Source of the DNA: a virus
Direction: 5' to 3' (one strand)
Virus record (IMG/VR): IMGVR_UViG_3300003187_000009
Location: 9,961 to 36,687 of that record
Length of the DNA stretch: 26,727 nt
Shown here: piece by piece, positions 1 through 5,891 of the stretch
Numbering within the stretch: the first letter of the stretch is position 1
How the letters are laid out: each line of letters begins with the position of its first letter
The notes under the pieces: model-generated
Told to the model about the DNA's origin: nothing
What the model saw: only the letters and a program-made list of their open reading frames with translations
Databases searched by the model: none
Program-made: the position numbers and the translations under genes

Positions 1-135
1 TGGCAGCGCCGGAGTAGCCCGAAGCGGTGGCAGCGCCGGAGTAGCCCGAAGCGGTGGCAGCGCCGTAGTAGCCCGAAGCGGTGGCAGCGCCGGAGTAGCC
101 CGAAGCGGTGGCAGCGCCGTAGTTGCCCGAAGCGG
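1..135. repeat. Five tandem 27-bp coding repeats
   Basis: Five head-to-tail copies of a 27-bp unit start at 1, 28, 55, 82 and 109, with no spacers, and the array probably continues beyond the left edge. Each unit encodes nine residues (ASG-x-x-GAAT) on the minus strand. Copies differ only at bases that change the two middle residues (YS, YS, YY, YS, NY in plus-strand order). Confidence 0.95.
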
Positions 136-547
136 TGGCTGACTCGTTGCGCCCCTTTGCCGTCACGGCTGCGTTTTCCAGGTGAGAATCCTTGCCTTCA
201 ACCGGTGTGCAACGCTTCGTGCGCCACTCAATGCCAGCCTTAACCAGTCCAACGATGTCGATTTCCGCCTTGATCGTGATCTTGCGGCTAGCGACCTTCG
301 AATCTTCCTCGTGGCGGCTCAGATCGCCGGACTGTTCCACGATGGCGAAACGGGACTTCGATGCGTTGTAGTAGCGCAGAACGTGTAGCGGGTCTTCGCA
401 AGCGTGGAAGCCGCCAGCACATGCCTCGACTTCGCCCTTGTGCTCATACGATTCGCCCAGCGCATATTGGAATCCTCGGCACGTCCAGTCCTTGTTGAAG
501 CCCTTATAGCTGGTGATGACTTCGGCTTCGGTCTTGTTCTCTTGCAT
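1..547 (-). CDS. DUF7666-like repeat protein (C-terminus cut by window edge)
   Basis: Leftward gene read from an ATG at 547 with an AGGGGA ribosome site just upstream; it runs off the left edge after about 182 codons. The N-terminal part (about residues 10-115) contains YKGFNKDWTCRGFQY, ACAGGFHACEDPL and SRFAIVEQSGDLSRHEEDSK, which I recall as typical of the DUF7666 proteins found in many prophages. From about residue 136 it becomes perfect 9-residue repeats of the form ASG-x-x-GAAT. The function of this family is not known to me. It is the last visible gene of a leftward operon whose promoter is at 1106-1134, so it is probably an early or accessory product under repressor control. The family name comes from memory of the motif pattern; the gene itself is clear. 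Confidence 0.75.
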   Translation of the reverse strand, partial: MQENKTEAEVITSYKGFNKDWTCRGFQYALGESYEHKGEVEACAGGFHACEDPLHVLRYYNASKSRFAIVEQSGDLSRHEEDSKVASRKITIKAEIDIVGLVKAGIEWRTKRCTPVEGKDSHLENAAVTAKGRNESATASGNYGAATASGYSGAATASGYYGAATASGYSGAATASGYSGAA

Positions 548-573
548 CGATTTCCCCTCTGATTTGTGATTGG

Positions 574-753
574 TCACTGCTTGATGCCGTAGAAATTGGC
601 TGCCATATCAGCGTCGTCCAGAGCCGACATGCGATAGATGCATGCCTGACCACAGACCTCTTGACGCTTCTCGATGTGCAGAACGTTGCCGAAGTCATCG
701 ATCACGTCGAAGACCATCGGATAGCTGCGGTCGCCGTAGTGGTGGAGGATCAC
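574..753 (-). CDS. Small hypothetical protein, GTG start (59 aa)
   Basis: A GTG-initiated frame of 59 codons ending in TGA at 574-576. It starts 2 bp after the stop codon of the upstream leftward gene, so translation is probably coupled; no strong ribosome site of its own is visible. The product begins VILHHYGDRSYPMVFDVIDD and ends MAANFYGIKQ. It looks like a compact folded protein with two Cys (CGQAC) and no membrane segment. I do not recognise a family. The close spacing and the protein-like composition support it over the alternative frame on the same strand (504-698), which is Ser/Arg-rich and looks like a shadow. Confidence 0.6.
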   Translation of the reverse strand: MILHHYGDRSYPMVFDVIDDFGNVLHIEKRQEVCGQACIYRMSALDDADMAANFYGIKQ

Positions 754-755
754 GA

Positions 756-1067
756 TCAGTGCATCCGCTCGGTGGTCAGCTCGCGGTAGTCGCTGCGAGC
801 GTGGCGGCGATCCTCGGCATCAGCCTCGATCACGTAGTCCACGTTGTCCGATACGATCTGGTCGCAGAACTCAGACAGGCGCCCGGAGATCTTCAGATTC
901 ACCTGGCGCAGATGCTCGATCAGCGGAACGCCAATCTTGGCCGGCGTGTTGAACAGCTTCACGATCTCGCCCAGCATTTCGAGCGCGGTATCGCCGTCCA
1001 CGTATTCCTCAACCGCGCCAACGCGCAGGTTGCGTTCAATCACTTCCTCGGCTTGGTAGCGGTCCAT
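756..1067 (-). CDS. Hypothetical early leftward protein (103 aa)
   Basis: First gene of the leftward early operon. I place the start at the ATG at 1067 because CCGGAG lies just upstream of it; the in-frame start at 1115 lies inside the operator and promoter and would be upstream of the likely transcription start. The product (MDRYQAEEVIERNLRVGAVE...) is mostly acidic and helical, with no recognisable catalytic motif or membrane segment. It is followed after 2 bp by the 59-codon gene. Its position directly behind the leftward promoter is where lambda-like phages keep antitermination or recombination genes, but it lacks the basic Arg-rich stretch expected of an N protein. Function unknown. Confidence 0.7.
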   Translation of the reverse strand: MDRYQAEEVIERNLRVGAVEEYVDGDTALEMLGEIVKLFNTPAKIGVPLIEHLRQVNLKISGRLSEFCDQIVSDNVDYVIEADAEDRRHARSDYRELTTERMH

Positions 1068-1105
1068 CGCTTGCTCCGGTGGTTCGTTGCTGTTTCGATG
1101 GGTGT

Positions 1106-1134
1106 ACTTTAGCAAGCTAAATTGAACGACGCAA
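1106..1134 (-). promoter_or_regulatory. Leftward early promoter (PL-like)
   Basis: On the minus strand, TTGCGT (1129-1134), a 17-bp spacer and TAAAGT (1106-1111). The predicted start near 1099 lies about 30 bp upstream of the ATG at 1067. The -10 box overlaps a perfect operator palindrome. The layout is the same as the rightward promoter at 1918-1946. Confidence 0.65.
1108..1121. promoter_or_regulatory. Operator OL1 candidate
   Basis: Perfect palindrome TTTAGCAAGCTAAA (6-2-6) overlapping the -10 box of the leftward promoter. It is the best match in the window to the shared pattern TTTAGCNNGCTAAA. Confidence 0.7.
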
Positions 1135-1141
1135 GAAATAT

Positions 1142-1155
1142 TTTAGCCCACTGAA
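1142..1155. promoter_or_regulatory. Operator OL2 candidate
   Basis: TTTAGCCCACTGAA matches 10 of the 12 fixed positions of TTTAGCNNGCTAAA. Its centre is 34 bp from OL1, upstream of the leftward -35 box. Confidence 0.4.
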
Positions 1156-1167
1156 TTAAGCGGGCGC

Positions 1168-1192
1168 AAAAAAGCCCGCTCGAAGGCGGGCT
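1168..1192 (-). terminator. Intrinsic terminator of the repressor gene
   Basis: On the minus strand AGCCCGC, a 6-base loop, GCGGGCT and then a run of six T. It lies 23 bp past the repressor stop codon and separates the repressor transcript from the leftward early operon. Confidence 0.9.
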
Positions 1193-1214
1193 ATGGGTTG
1201 TCGGGGAGGCGAGC

Positions 1215-1907
1215 TTACAGGCGCGAGCCCATCCAGAAGACGCGACCGATGATAGTCAGCAGGTCTTCCTTGTCAGCGGTGATGTGGATGTCCGGGTAAC
1301 GATGCTTGTCCTGGTTGTCGGAGACGATCACGATGCCGCCGCCAACTTCTCTTCTGAGGCGTTTTACCAACACCTCACCTTCCAACCGGATCACAAAGAT
1401 CCCGTTATTGACGAACTCGGGCCGTCCGACATTGACCAGCAGCACAGCTCCATCAGGAATTGTCGGTTCCATGCTGTGTCCATCGGCGTAGCAGACCAGG
1501 GCTTCCCCTTCCTTTGCCCCTTCTGCCTTTAGAAAATCCCGGCGAAAAGCCAACTTCCCCTTGTCCGACTCGTAGAACACTAGGTTGCCATTGCCGGCCG
1601 ATGCCTTAACGTCCAGGCGGCGAAGCATGGCGAACTCAGCGAACTCGTCTTCTGGCTCGTCGTCCGGTTCCATCGGGCCGAGACCTTCCTTCAGCCATTC
1701 GACGCGGACACGGAGCCCTTTAGCCAGCTTGAGCAGGGTGTCGGCACCCAGATTGGCGGTGTCTCCGGTGAACCATTGCGTGACGGCGCCTGGCGATACG
1801 CCGGCCATTTCCGCCAGTTCCTTCTTGTAGCGAATGTCGCGCAACTTCATTGCGCGAGCGAGTCTGTCTGCGAGCGATTCCATTTTAGCGATCTTAAACA
1901 AAACCAC
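1215..1907 (-). CDS. CI/LexA-type phage repressor with S24 autoprotease domain
   Basis: Lysogeny repressor of 230 aa. The N-terminal helix-turn-helix domain (about residues 9-75) contains KKELAEMAGVSPGAVTQWF. The C-terminal S24 peptidase domain has GHSMEPTIPDG with the likely nucleophile Ser145 and the partner Lys182 (VLVKRL). An Ala104-Gly105 pair (KASAGNG) is a plausible RecA-stimulated self-cleavage site, as in CI and LexA, so SOS induction is expected. The start is a GTG at 1907 because AAGGAGG lies 5 bases upstream (1913-1919); the ATG at 1883 is an alternative that would skip eight residues. The gene is divergent from the Cro-like gene and ends before its own terminator. Several operator-like sites around it support autoregulation. 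Confidence 0.93.
   Translation of the reverse strand: MVLFKIAKMESLADRLARAMKLRDIRYKKELAEMAGVSPGAVTQWFTGDTANLGADTLLKLAKGLRVRVEWLKEGLGPMEPDDEPEDEFAEFAMLRRLDVKASAGNGNLVFYESDKGKLAFRRDFLKAEGAKEGEALVCYADGHSMEPTIPDGAVLLVNVGRPEFVNNGIFVIRLEGEVLVKRLRREVGGGIVIVSDNQDKHRYPDIHITADKEDLLTIIGRVFWMGSRL
1884..1897. promoter_or_regulatory. Operator OR3 candidate
   Basis: TTTAGCGATCTTAA matches 10 of 12 fixed positions of the operator pattern. It is centred about 24 bp from OR2 and covers the first codons of the repressor if the GTG start is used. Confidence 0.45.
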
Positions 1908-1921
1908 TTTAGCCTCCTTGC
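1908..1921. promoter_or_regulatory. Operator OR2 candidate (weak right half)
   Basis: TTTAGCCTCCTTGC has a perfect left half; its right half coincides with the repressor ribosome site read on the other strand, which may explain the divergence. The centre-to-centre spacings of 23 and 24 bp to its two neighbours support it. Confidence 0.4.
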
Positions 1922-1946
1922 GCTTTGCGATTTAGTGCGCTAAAGT
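1918..1946 (+). promoter_or_regulatory. Rightward early promoter (PR-like)
   Basis: TTGCGC (1918-1923), a 17-bp spacer and TAAAGT (1941-1946). The transcription start predicted 6-7 bases past the -10 box falls on the ATG of the Cro-like gene at 1953, so the message would have no leader. OR1 overlaps the spacer and -10 box. Confidence 0.65.
1931..1944. promoter_or_regulatory. Operator OR1 candidate
   Basis: TTTAGTGCGCTAAA matches 11 of 12 fixed positions of the operator pattern and overlaps the -10 box of the rightward promoter in the same register as OL1 in the leftward promoter. Confidence 0.65.
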
Positions 1947-1952
1947 CCGTCC

Positions 1953-2180
1953 ATGGACAAGACCTCTACCCACCCCGAAACGGTCCGGCTCATTGATGAG
2001 CTGGGGGGAACCGGGAAAGTCGCGGAGATCTGCGATCTGACGCCTAGCGCGATTTCGCAATGGCGTTCGAACGGAATTCCCCACGGCTATTTCAAGTTCC
2101 TGCGCCACAAGTTCCCCAAGGCAACTTGGGCGGGTGTTCTTGTCGCCAAGCGGTCGAAGTCTGATCGCCTGGCTGCTTGA
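1953..2180 (+). CDS. Cro-like HTH regulator (75 aa)
   Basis: Small DNA-binding protein divergent from the repressor. Residues about 20-44 form a helix-turn-helix (KVAEICDLTPSAISQWRSNG followed by IPHGY), the usual look of short Cro or YdaS-type regulators. The C-terminus is basic (KRSKSDR). By position it should repress the early promoters during lytic growth. No ribosome site precedes the ATG, and the predicted transcription start coincides with it, which suggests a leaderless message. The protein family is clear; whether it acts as Cro or as a YdaS-type toxin-like regulator cannot be told from sequence alone. Confidence 0.85.
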   Translation: MDKTSTHPETVRLIDELGGTGKVAEICDLTPSAISQWRSNGIPHGYFKFLRHKFPKATWAGVLVAKRSKSDRLAA

Positions 2181-2243
2181 GACGAACTGTATTTGTGCCA
2201 AGCAGCAACTGCACTCAATCCACTTTGCGGGCCATTGCCAATC

Positions 2244-2522
2244 ATGTCTAAACCCAATATCGAACGCGCTTTGCGGGACATCCTCACGGGGCCGGAGCGT
2301 AAGAGCGCAGCCGAAAAGCTCGGGTGGGACCCGTCCGAGGTCAGCCGCTTCCTAAGCGGTCAGCGCGGTGTTCTGATCTCCGAGATCGACCGAGCGATCG
2401 AAATCGCCGAATACGCACTGGTCAGCCGACCGTATCTCGACGCCATTGCCACCCTGTGCAAAGTCGGTGCAGCCTGCGAATGTGCGCGTGCCGGCGCTGG
2501 TGAATGCGGTTCCCGCCGCTGA
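2244..2522 (+). CDS. CII-like transcriptional activator (92 aa)
   Basis: Residues 6-60 resemble lambda CII: an N-terminal helix (ERALRDILTGPERK), then a helix-turn-helix SAAEKLGWDPSEVSRFLSGQ and a hydrophobic helix. Its place directly after cro and before the replication genes is the CII position. I chose the ATG at 2244 because the family usually starts close to this helix; an in-frame TTG at 2193 is less likely, and neither has a good ribosome site. The C-terminus carries four cysteines (C72, C78, C80, C88), which lambda CII does not have; this could be a metal site or family-specific tail. No obvious CII-type direct repeats were found nearby. Confidence 0.65.
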   Translation: MSKPNIERALRDILTGPERKSAAEKLGWDPSEVSRFLSGQRGVLISEIDRAIEIAEYALVSRPYLDAIATLCKVGAACECARAGAGECGSRR

Positions 2523-2530
2523 GGTAGGCC

Positions 2531-2689
2531 ATGAAGCCGAACGATCCCCTCAGGTTCGACAAGGCGCAGCAGCAATTTGCTGAGGCGCACCGTGTCGCTC
2601 GCAAGATGGCGAGCCAGGGCGCAACCAAGAAGCGAGTCCACAAGTGGGCTGAGTCGATGCTTGCCGCGCTCAAGGCGCCTCGGGGATAG
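2531..2689 (+). CDS. Small basic hypothetical protein (52 aa)
   Basis: ATG at 2531 preceded by GAGG at a good distance and 8 bp after the CII-like stop; ends with TAG 4 bp before the initiator gene. The product starts MKPNDPLRFDKAQQQFAEAH and is a basic helical protein with no membrane segment. It has no recognisable family. Good ribosome site, tight spacing and balanced composition support it as a real gene of the early rightward operon. Confidence 0.65.
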   Translation: MKPNDPLRFDKAQQQFAEAHRVARKMASQGATKKRVHKWAESMLAALKAPRG

Positions 2690-2693
2690 GCAC

Positions 2694-3569
2694 ATGCGCG
2701 AATACAGCAGGGTCGGCCCGAAGTTCTGGCTGGGCAAAACAGGTAAGGAACTACGCAAAGCCGGTGCGGAAGCGCAGGTCGTTGCCATGTATCTCATGAC
2801 ATCACCTCACGCGAACATGCTTGGCCTCTATTGGGTGCCAACCATGTACATAGCTCACGAAACTGGCCTTGGCATGGAAGGGGCATCGAAGGGGCTTCAA
2901 AGGGCCATCGAAGCAGGGTTTTGTGAGTACGACGAGGCTTCGGAGGTGGTGTGGGTCTACGAGATGGCGCGGTTCCAGATCGCCGATTCACTTGTGGCCA
3001 CAGACAAGCGGTGTATTGGCATCCAGAACGAGTACAACTCGCTCCCCGCTAACCCTTTCCTGGCGCGGTTTTTCGCCAAATACAGCGTGGCTTTCAACAT
3101 GGCAAAGCAGCGCGGAAACACAAGCCCCATCGAAGCCCCTTCGGAGGGGCTTGGAAGCCAAGCACAAGCACAAGCGCAGGAACAAGCGCAGGAACATATT
3201 CCTAACCCTGACGGGTTAGGTGTCGCCAGCGAGGCTGGCAACGATTCTCATGCCGGCACGAAGCACGTCAACTGCCCGCATCAGGAAATCATCGAGGCGT
3301 ATCACGAACTGCTGCCTGCAAGCCCGCGCATGCGGGACTGGACACCGGCCCGTCAGGCGCAGCTGAGAGCGCGGTGGAACGAGGATCGTGACCGGCAAAA
3401 CATCGACTACTGGCGCCGGCTGTTCGCCTACGTGGCTGAAAGCCGGTTTTTGACTGGCCGCACCAGCTCGAACGGCCGAGAGCCGTTCCACGCCAGCCTG
3501 GACTGGATCGTGAAGTCGGAGAACTTCGCCAAGATCCGTGAAGGCCGCTACCACAAGGAGGCTGCATGA
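2694..3569 (+). CDS. O-like replication initiator (291 aa)
   Basis: Likely phage replication initiator. The start at 2694 follows GGATAGG. Residues 1-140 look like a winged-helix DNA-binding domain (for example GLYWVPTMYIAHETGLGMEG and ASKGLQRAIEAGFCEYD), as in lambda O and DnaT-like proteins. Residues 150-190 are a low-complexity linker rich in Gln and Ala (SQAQAQAQEQAQE). Residues 195-291 form a second domain (RNIDYW-like stretch QNIDYWRRLFAYVAESRFL and a FHASLDWIV motif) common in phage initiators that recruit DnaB. The next gene is a DnaB-type helicase that overlaps by 4 bp. The linker DNA holds hairpins and repeats, which is where lambda keeps its origin. Confidence 0.8.
   Translation: MREYSRVGPKFWLGKTGKELRKAGAEAQVVAMYLMTSPHANMLGLYWVPTMYIAHETGLGMEGASKGLQRAIEAGFCEYDEASEVVWVYEMARFQIADSLVATDKRCIGIQNEYNSLPANPFLARFFAKYSVAFNMAKQRGNTSPIEAPSEGLGSQAQAQAQEQAQEHIPNPDGLGVASEAGNDSHAGTKHVNCPHQEIIEAYHELLPASPRMRDWTPARQAQLRARWNEDRDRQNIDYWRRLFAYVAESRFLTGRTSSNGREPFHASLDWIVKSENFAKIREGRYHKEAA
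2880..2913 (+). repeat. Iteron-like 11-12 bp repeats in the initiator gene
   Basis: Three nearly contiguous copies, GGGGCATCGAAG (2880-2891), GGGGCTTCAAAG (2891-2902) and GGGCCATCGAAG (2902-2913), recur every 11 bp. Two related copies lie at 3124-3135 and 3146-3157. They are possible initiator-binding sites. Confidence 0.5.
3124..3239. other. Candidate replication origin (hairpin and repeat cluster)
   Basis: In the linker-coding part of the initiator gene there are three perfect inverted repeats: AAGCCCCT-TCGG-AGGGGCTT (3133-3152), CCTAACCC-TGAC-GGGTTAGG (3201-3220) and GCCAGC-GAG-GCTGGC (3225-3239). Between the first two are two CAAGCA units and a 12-bp unit, CAAGCGCAGGAA, repeated twice (3171-3194). 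Lambda-type origins sit in the same part of the O gene. Function as an origin is inferred. Confidence 0.5.
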
Positions 3570-4930
3570 CCGCCCGCGAGGATTTCGTGGTGCCGCACAG
3601 CGTCGAAGCCGAACAGGCCGTGTTGGGTGCGCTGATGATGCAAAACGACGCGCTTGACGCGGTAGGCGACCTGGCGCGCGAGCATTTCTACCGTGCAGAC
3701 CATGCCGCAATCTTCGCCCAGATCTGCGAACTGGTCGCCTCGCAAGTTGGCGCTGATGCCTTGACGGTATTCGAGCGCTTCCAGGCTAAGGGGCAAGCGG
3801 AACAGGTAGGCGGCCTCGGCTACCTGCAATCGCTGGTGCTGAACACCCCGACCGTGGCGAATGTCGCCCGATACGCGGCCGTTATCCGGGACAAGGCAAC
3901 CAAGCGCCAACTGCTGGTTCTGTCGTCGGACTTGCAGGACATGGCGACCGGCCCGGATGAATCCCGTATCGTGGTTGACCGAGTGCAGGCCCGTTTGGAA
4001 GGAATGGCACAAGAGCGTGCTCGGTCAGAGCCAGTCATGGCTTGCGAGGATCTTGGCAACTACTTCGACCAGTTGCAGGCAGAGGTGGAAGGAACCATAT
4101 CCGCCGTTCCCACCGGGTTTCGTGACCTTGATGAGAAGCTGGGCGGGGGGCTACGCGGCGGTGAACTGGTGATCGTTGCTGGCCGGCCAGCGATGGGCAA
4201 GACGGCCTTTGCGCTGAATATTGCCAATGCTGTTGCGGAAACGGGCGGCGCGCTGGTGCTCTCGATGGAAATGCCCAAGGCACAACTCCACCAGCGGAAT
4301 GTGGCAATGCTCGGCAAGATCCCGCTGAACCATCTTCGGCTGCCTGCCAACATGACCAACCAGGACTGGGACAACGTGACAGAGGCGACGAAGCATATTG
4401 CTTCGCTGCAGTTGTGGCTGGACGACCAGCCCGGTCTGACGGCGTTGGAAGTGCGCGCCAAAGCCAGACTGGTGAAGCGGAAAAGCGGCCTCAAACTGTT
4501 GGTCGTCGACTATCTCGGCCTGATGACGGGTGGCCCCAGCGAGAACCGCAACCAAGAAGTCGGCAGTTATTCGCGCGGGCTCAAGGCGCTGGCAAAAGAG
4601 CTGGACATCCCAGTCATTGCGCTGGCCCAGCTTAACCGCGGGCTGGAAAACCGCCAGAACAAGCGCCCGACCATGGCAGACCTACGGGATTCGGGCGAGA
4701 TTGAGCAAGACGCCGACATCATCATGTTCCTGTATCGGGATGAGGTCTACAACCCGAACACCCAGGCTAAGGGCGTCTGTGAGGTTCTGGTGGAAAAGCA
4801 ACGGATGGGCGAAACCGGAATGGTGCCGCTCAACTACCAAGGCGAATTCACGCTGTTCACGAACCTGGCGCGCGGGTATATGCCACCGCCTCAGATCGAG
4901 CCGCGCCGCACGTTCCGGGATGACCTATGA
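3566..4930 (+). CDS. DnaB-type replicative helicase (454 aa)
   Basis: Hexameric replicative helicase, here phage-encoded. The N-terminal DnaB domain (about residues 8-110) has HSVEAEQAVLGALM. The RecA-like C-terminal domain has Walker A GRPAMGKT (206-213), Walker B LLVVDYLGLM with Asp315, the AQLNRGLE segment (354-361) and the ADLRDSGEIEQDAD to RDEVY stretch (371-395) typical of the family. The length fits DnaB. Its ATG overlaps the stop of the initiator gene (ATGA), so the two are translationally coupled and the initiator probably loads this helicase. The last residues are basic and proline-rich. No key residue appears to be missing. Confidence 0.95.
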   Translation: MTAREDFVVPHSVEAEQAVLGALMMQNDALDAVGDLAREHFYRADHAAIFAQICELVASQVGADALTVFERFQAKGQAEQVGGLGYLQSLVLNTPTVANVARYAAVIRDKATKRQLLVLSSDLQDMATGPDESRIVVDRVQARLEGMAQERARSEPVMACEDLGNYFDQLQAEVEGTISAVPTGFRDLDEKLGGGLRGGELVIVAGRPAMGKTAFALNIANAVAETGGALVLSMEMPKAQLHQRNVAMLGKIPLNHLRLPANMTNQDWDNVTEATKHIASLQLWLDDQPGLTALEVRAKARLVKRKSGLKLLVVDYLGLMTGGPSENRNQEVGSYSRGLKALAKELDIPVIALAQLNRGLENRQNKRPTMADLRDSGEIEQDADIIMFLYRDEVYNPNTQAKGVCEVLVEKQRMGETGMVPLNYQGEFTLFTNLARGYMPPPQIEPRRTFRDDL

Positions 4931-5667
4931 CCGACGCCCAGTTCGAATCGATCATGACTTGCGCTGATCCGGAGCCGGACTGCTGGTGCGAAACATGCCG
5001 CCCCATCACCATTTCCGACATGCGCATGGTGCTGTGCCCCACATGCGGCAACAAACGCTGCCCGCACGCCAGTGACCACCGGAACGCATGCTCTGGCCGC
5101 AACGAGGTCGGGCAAAAGGGCATTCCATGGGAAAACGTCAAGCCATGGAAGCCCGCAGAAACGGGTACGGCGCACGCATCGCGCGCGAGCACGATCCTCG
5201 CCATCGATCCCGGCACGACGGAAAGCGGCTGGTGCCTCTACCACACCGAGAGAGGCATCTTGGGTGCCGGCGTAAAGCCGAACGATTTCATTCTGGACGA
5301 GATCCGCTATCAGCCTGTCGATCACCTGGCTATCGAGATGATCGCTTCATACGGAATGGCTGTCGGTCGAGAGGTGTTCGAGACCTGTGTGTGGATTGGG
5401 CGCATGGTCGAGACCTTCCGGTATCCCAGCGCCGTGCGTCTGGTCTACCGCCGCGACGTGAAGCTGCACCTGTGCGGCAGCCCGCGCGCCAAGGACGCAA
5501 ACATTCGCCAGGCGCTGCTCGACATGTTCCCAGCTACTGGCGGAGGCAAGACGCCACAGATCGGTACGAAGCTCTGTCCTGGCCCCCTGTACGGCGTTTC
5601 GTCGCACGCATGGGCGGCGCTGGGCGTGGCCGTGACAGCGGCGCATCAGATGAAGGAGGAGACATGA
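4927..5667 (+). CDS. Zinc-ribbon / RuvC-like resolvase fusion (246 aa)
   Basis: Two domains in one frame. Residues 1-75 are Cys-rich (C19, C21, C24, C37, C40, C45, C55) with LCPTCGNKRCPHASDH, which I recall as a separate small phage protein in other genomes. Residues 88-246 resemble phage RuvC-like nucleases: TILAIDPGTTESGWCLY with Asp94, HLAIEMIASYGM with Glu137, and AKDANIRQAL with Asp190. The C-terminal helix has SSHAWAALGVAV, where classical RuvC carries an Asp after the His, so the fourth acidic ligand may be absent or replaced by Asp190. There is no internal ATG or GTG just before the nuclease domain, so a true fusion is likely. It overlaps the helicase stop by 4 bp and probably acts on branched DNA. 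Confidence 0.75.
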   Translation: MTDAQFESIMTCADPEPDCWCETCRPITISDMRMVLCPTCGNKRCPHASDHRNACSGRNEVGQKGIPWENVKPWKPAETGTAHASRASTILAIDPGTTESGWCLYHTERGILGAGVKPNDFILDEIRYQPVDHLAIEMIASYGMAVGREVFETCVWIGRMVETFRYPSAVRLVYRRDVKLHLCGSPRAKDANIRQALLDMFPATGGGKTPQIGTKLCPGPLYGVSSHAWAALGVAVTAAHQMKEET

Positions 5668-5891
5668 CCAGCGACCGAGAATTTGACTTGGCTTGCGCGG
5701 CGGCATTGATAGCGCCTGGCTACGAGATTGCCGCCGCGATGCAACAGAACGTGTTGCACATCATGGAACAGCAACTGAAACGGGCGCGAGACGAGAAACA
5801 GATGGCCGAGGCCAATGCAGAACACTACCGTCTGCGCGCTGAGTACGCGGAGAAGCGTTTGCAGCAGCTGACTACAACCGATCCGTTGTAA
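5664..5891 (+). CDS. Small coiled-coil hypothetical protein (75 aa)
   Basis: ATG at 5664 overlaps the stop of the resolvase-like gene (ATGA) and has a strong GAAGGAGGA site. The product begins MTSDREFDLACAAALIAPGY; from about residue 30 it is a charged helix (QQLKRARDEKQMAEANAEHY), predicted by eye to form a coiled coil. No family is recognised. The stop codon overlaps the inverted repeat at 5873-5905. Confidence 0.75.
   Translation: MTSDREFDLACAAALIAPGYEIAAAMQQNVLHIMEQQLKRARDEKQMAEANAEHYRLRAEYAEKRLQQLTTTDPL

Noticed and set aside
1-135. CRISPR-like array of 27-bp repeats
   Set aside because: The repeats are contiguous with no spacers and are in frame with a minus-strand protein.
504-698. 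64-codon minus-strand frame
   Set aside because: Overlaps the start of the DUF7666-like gene and the 59-aa gene, Ser/Arg-rich, no ribosome site.
1068-1115. Upstream extension of the 103-aa leftward protein to an ATG at 1115
   Set aside because: The extra codons lie within the OL1 operator and before the predicted transcription start; the ATG at 1067 has its own ribosome site.
1719-1732. Additional operator-like site TTTAGCCAGCTTGA inside the repressor gene
   Set aside because: It matches 10 of 12 positions but encodes conserved HTH-domain residues and lies far from any promoter; likely chance.
5088-5663. Long upstream extension of the 75-aa coiled-coil gene in its own frame
   Set aside because: It would lie out of frame inside the zinc-ribbon/RuvC gene and is His/Arg-rich; the ATG at 5664 has a strong ribosome site and overlaps the previous stop.
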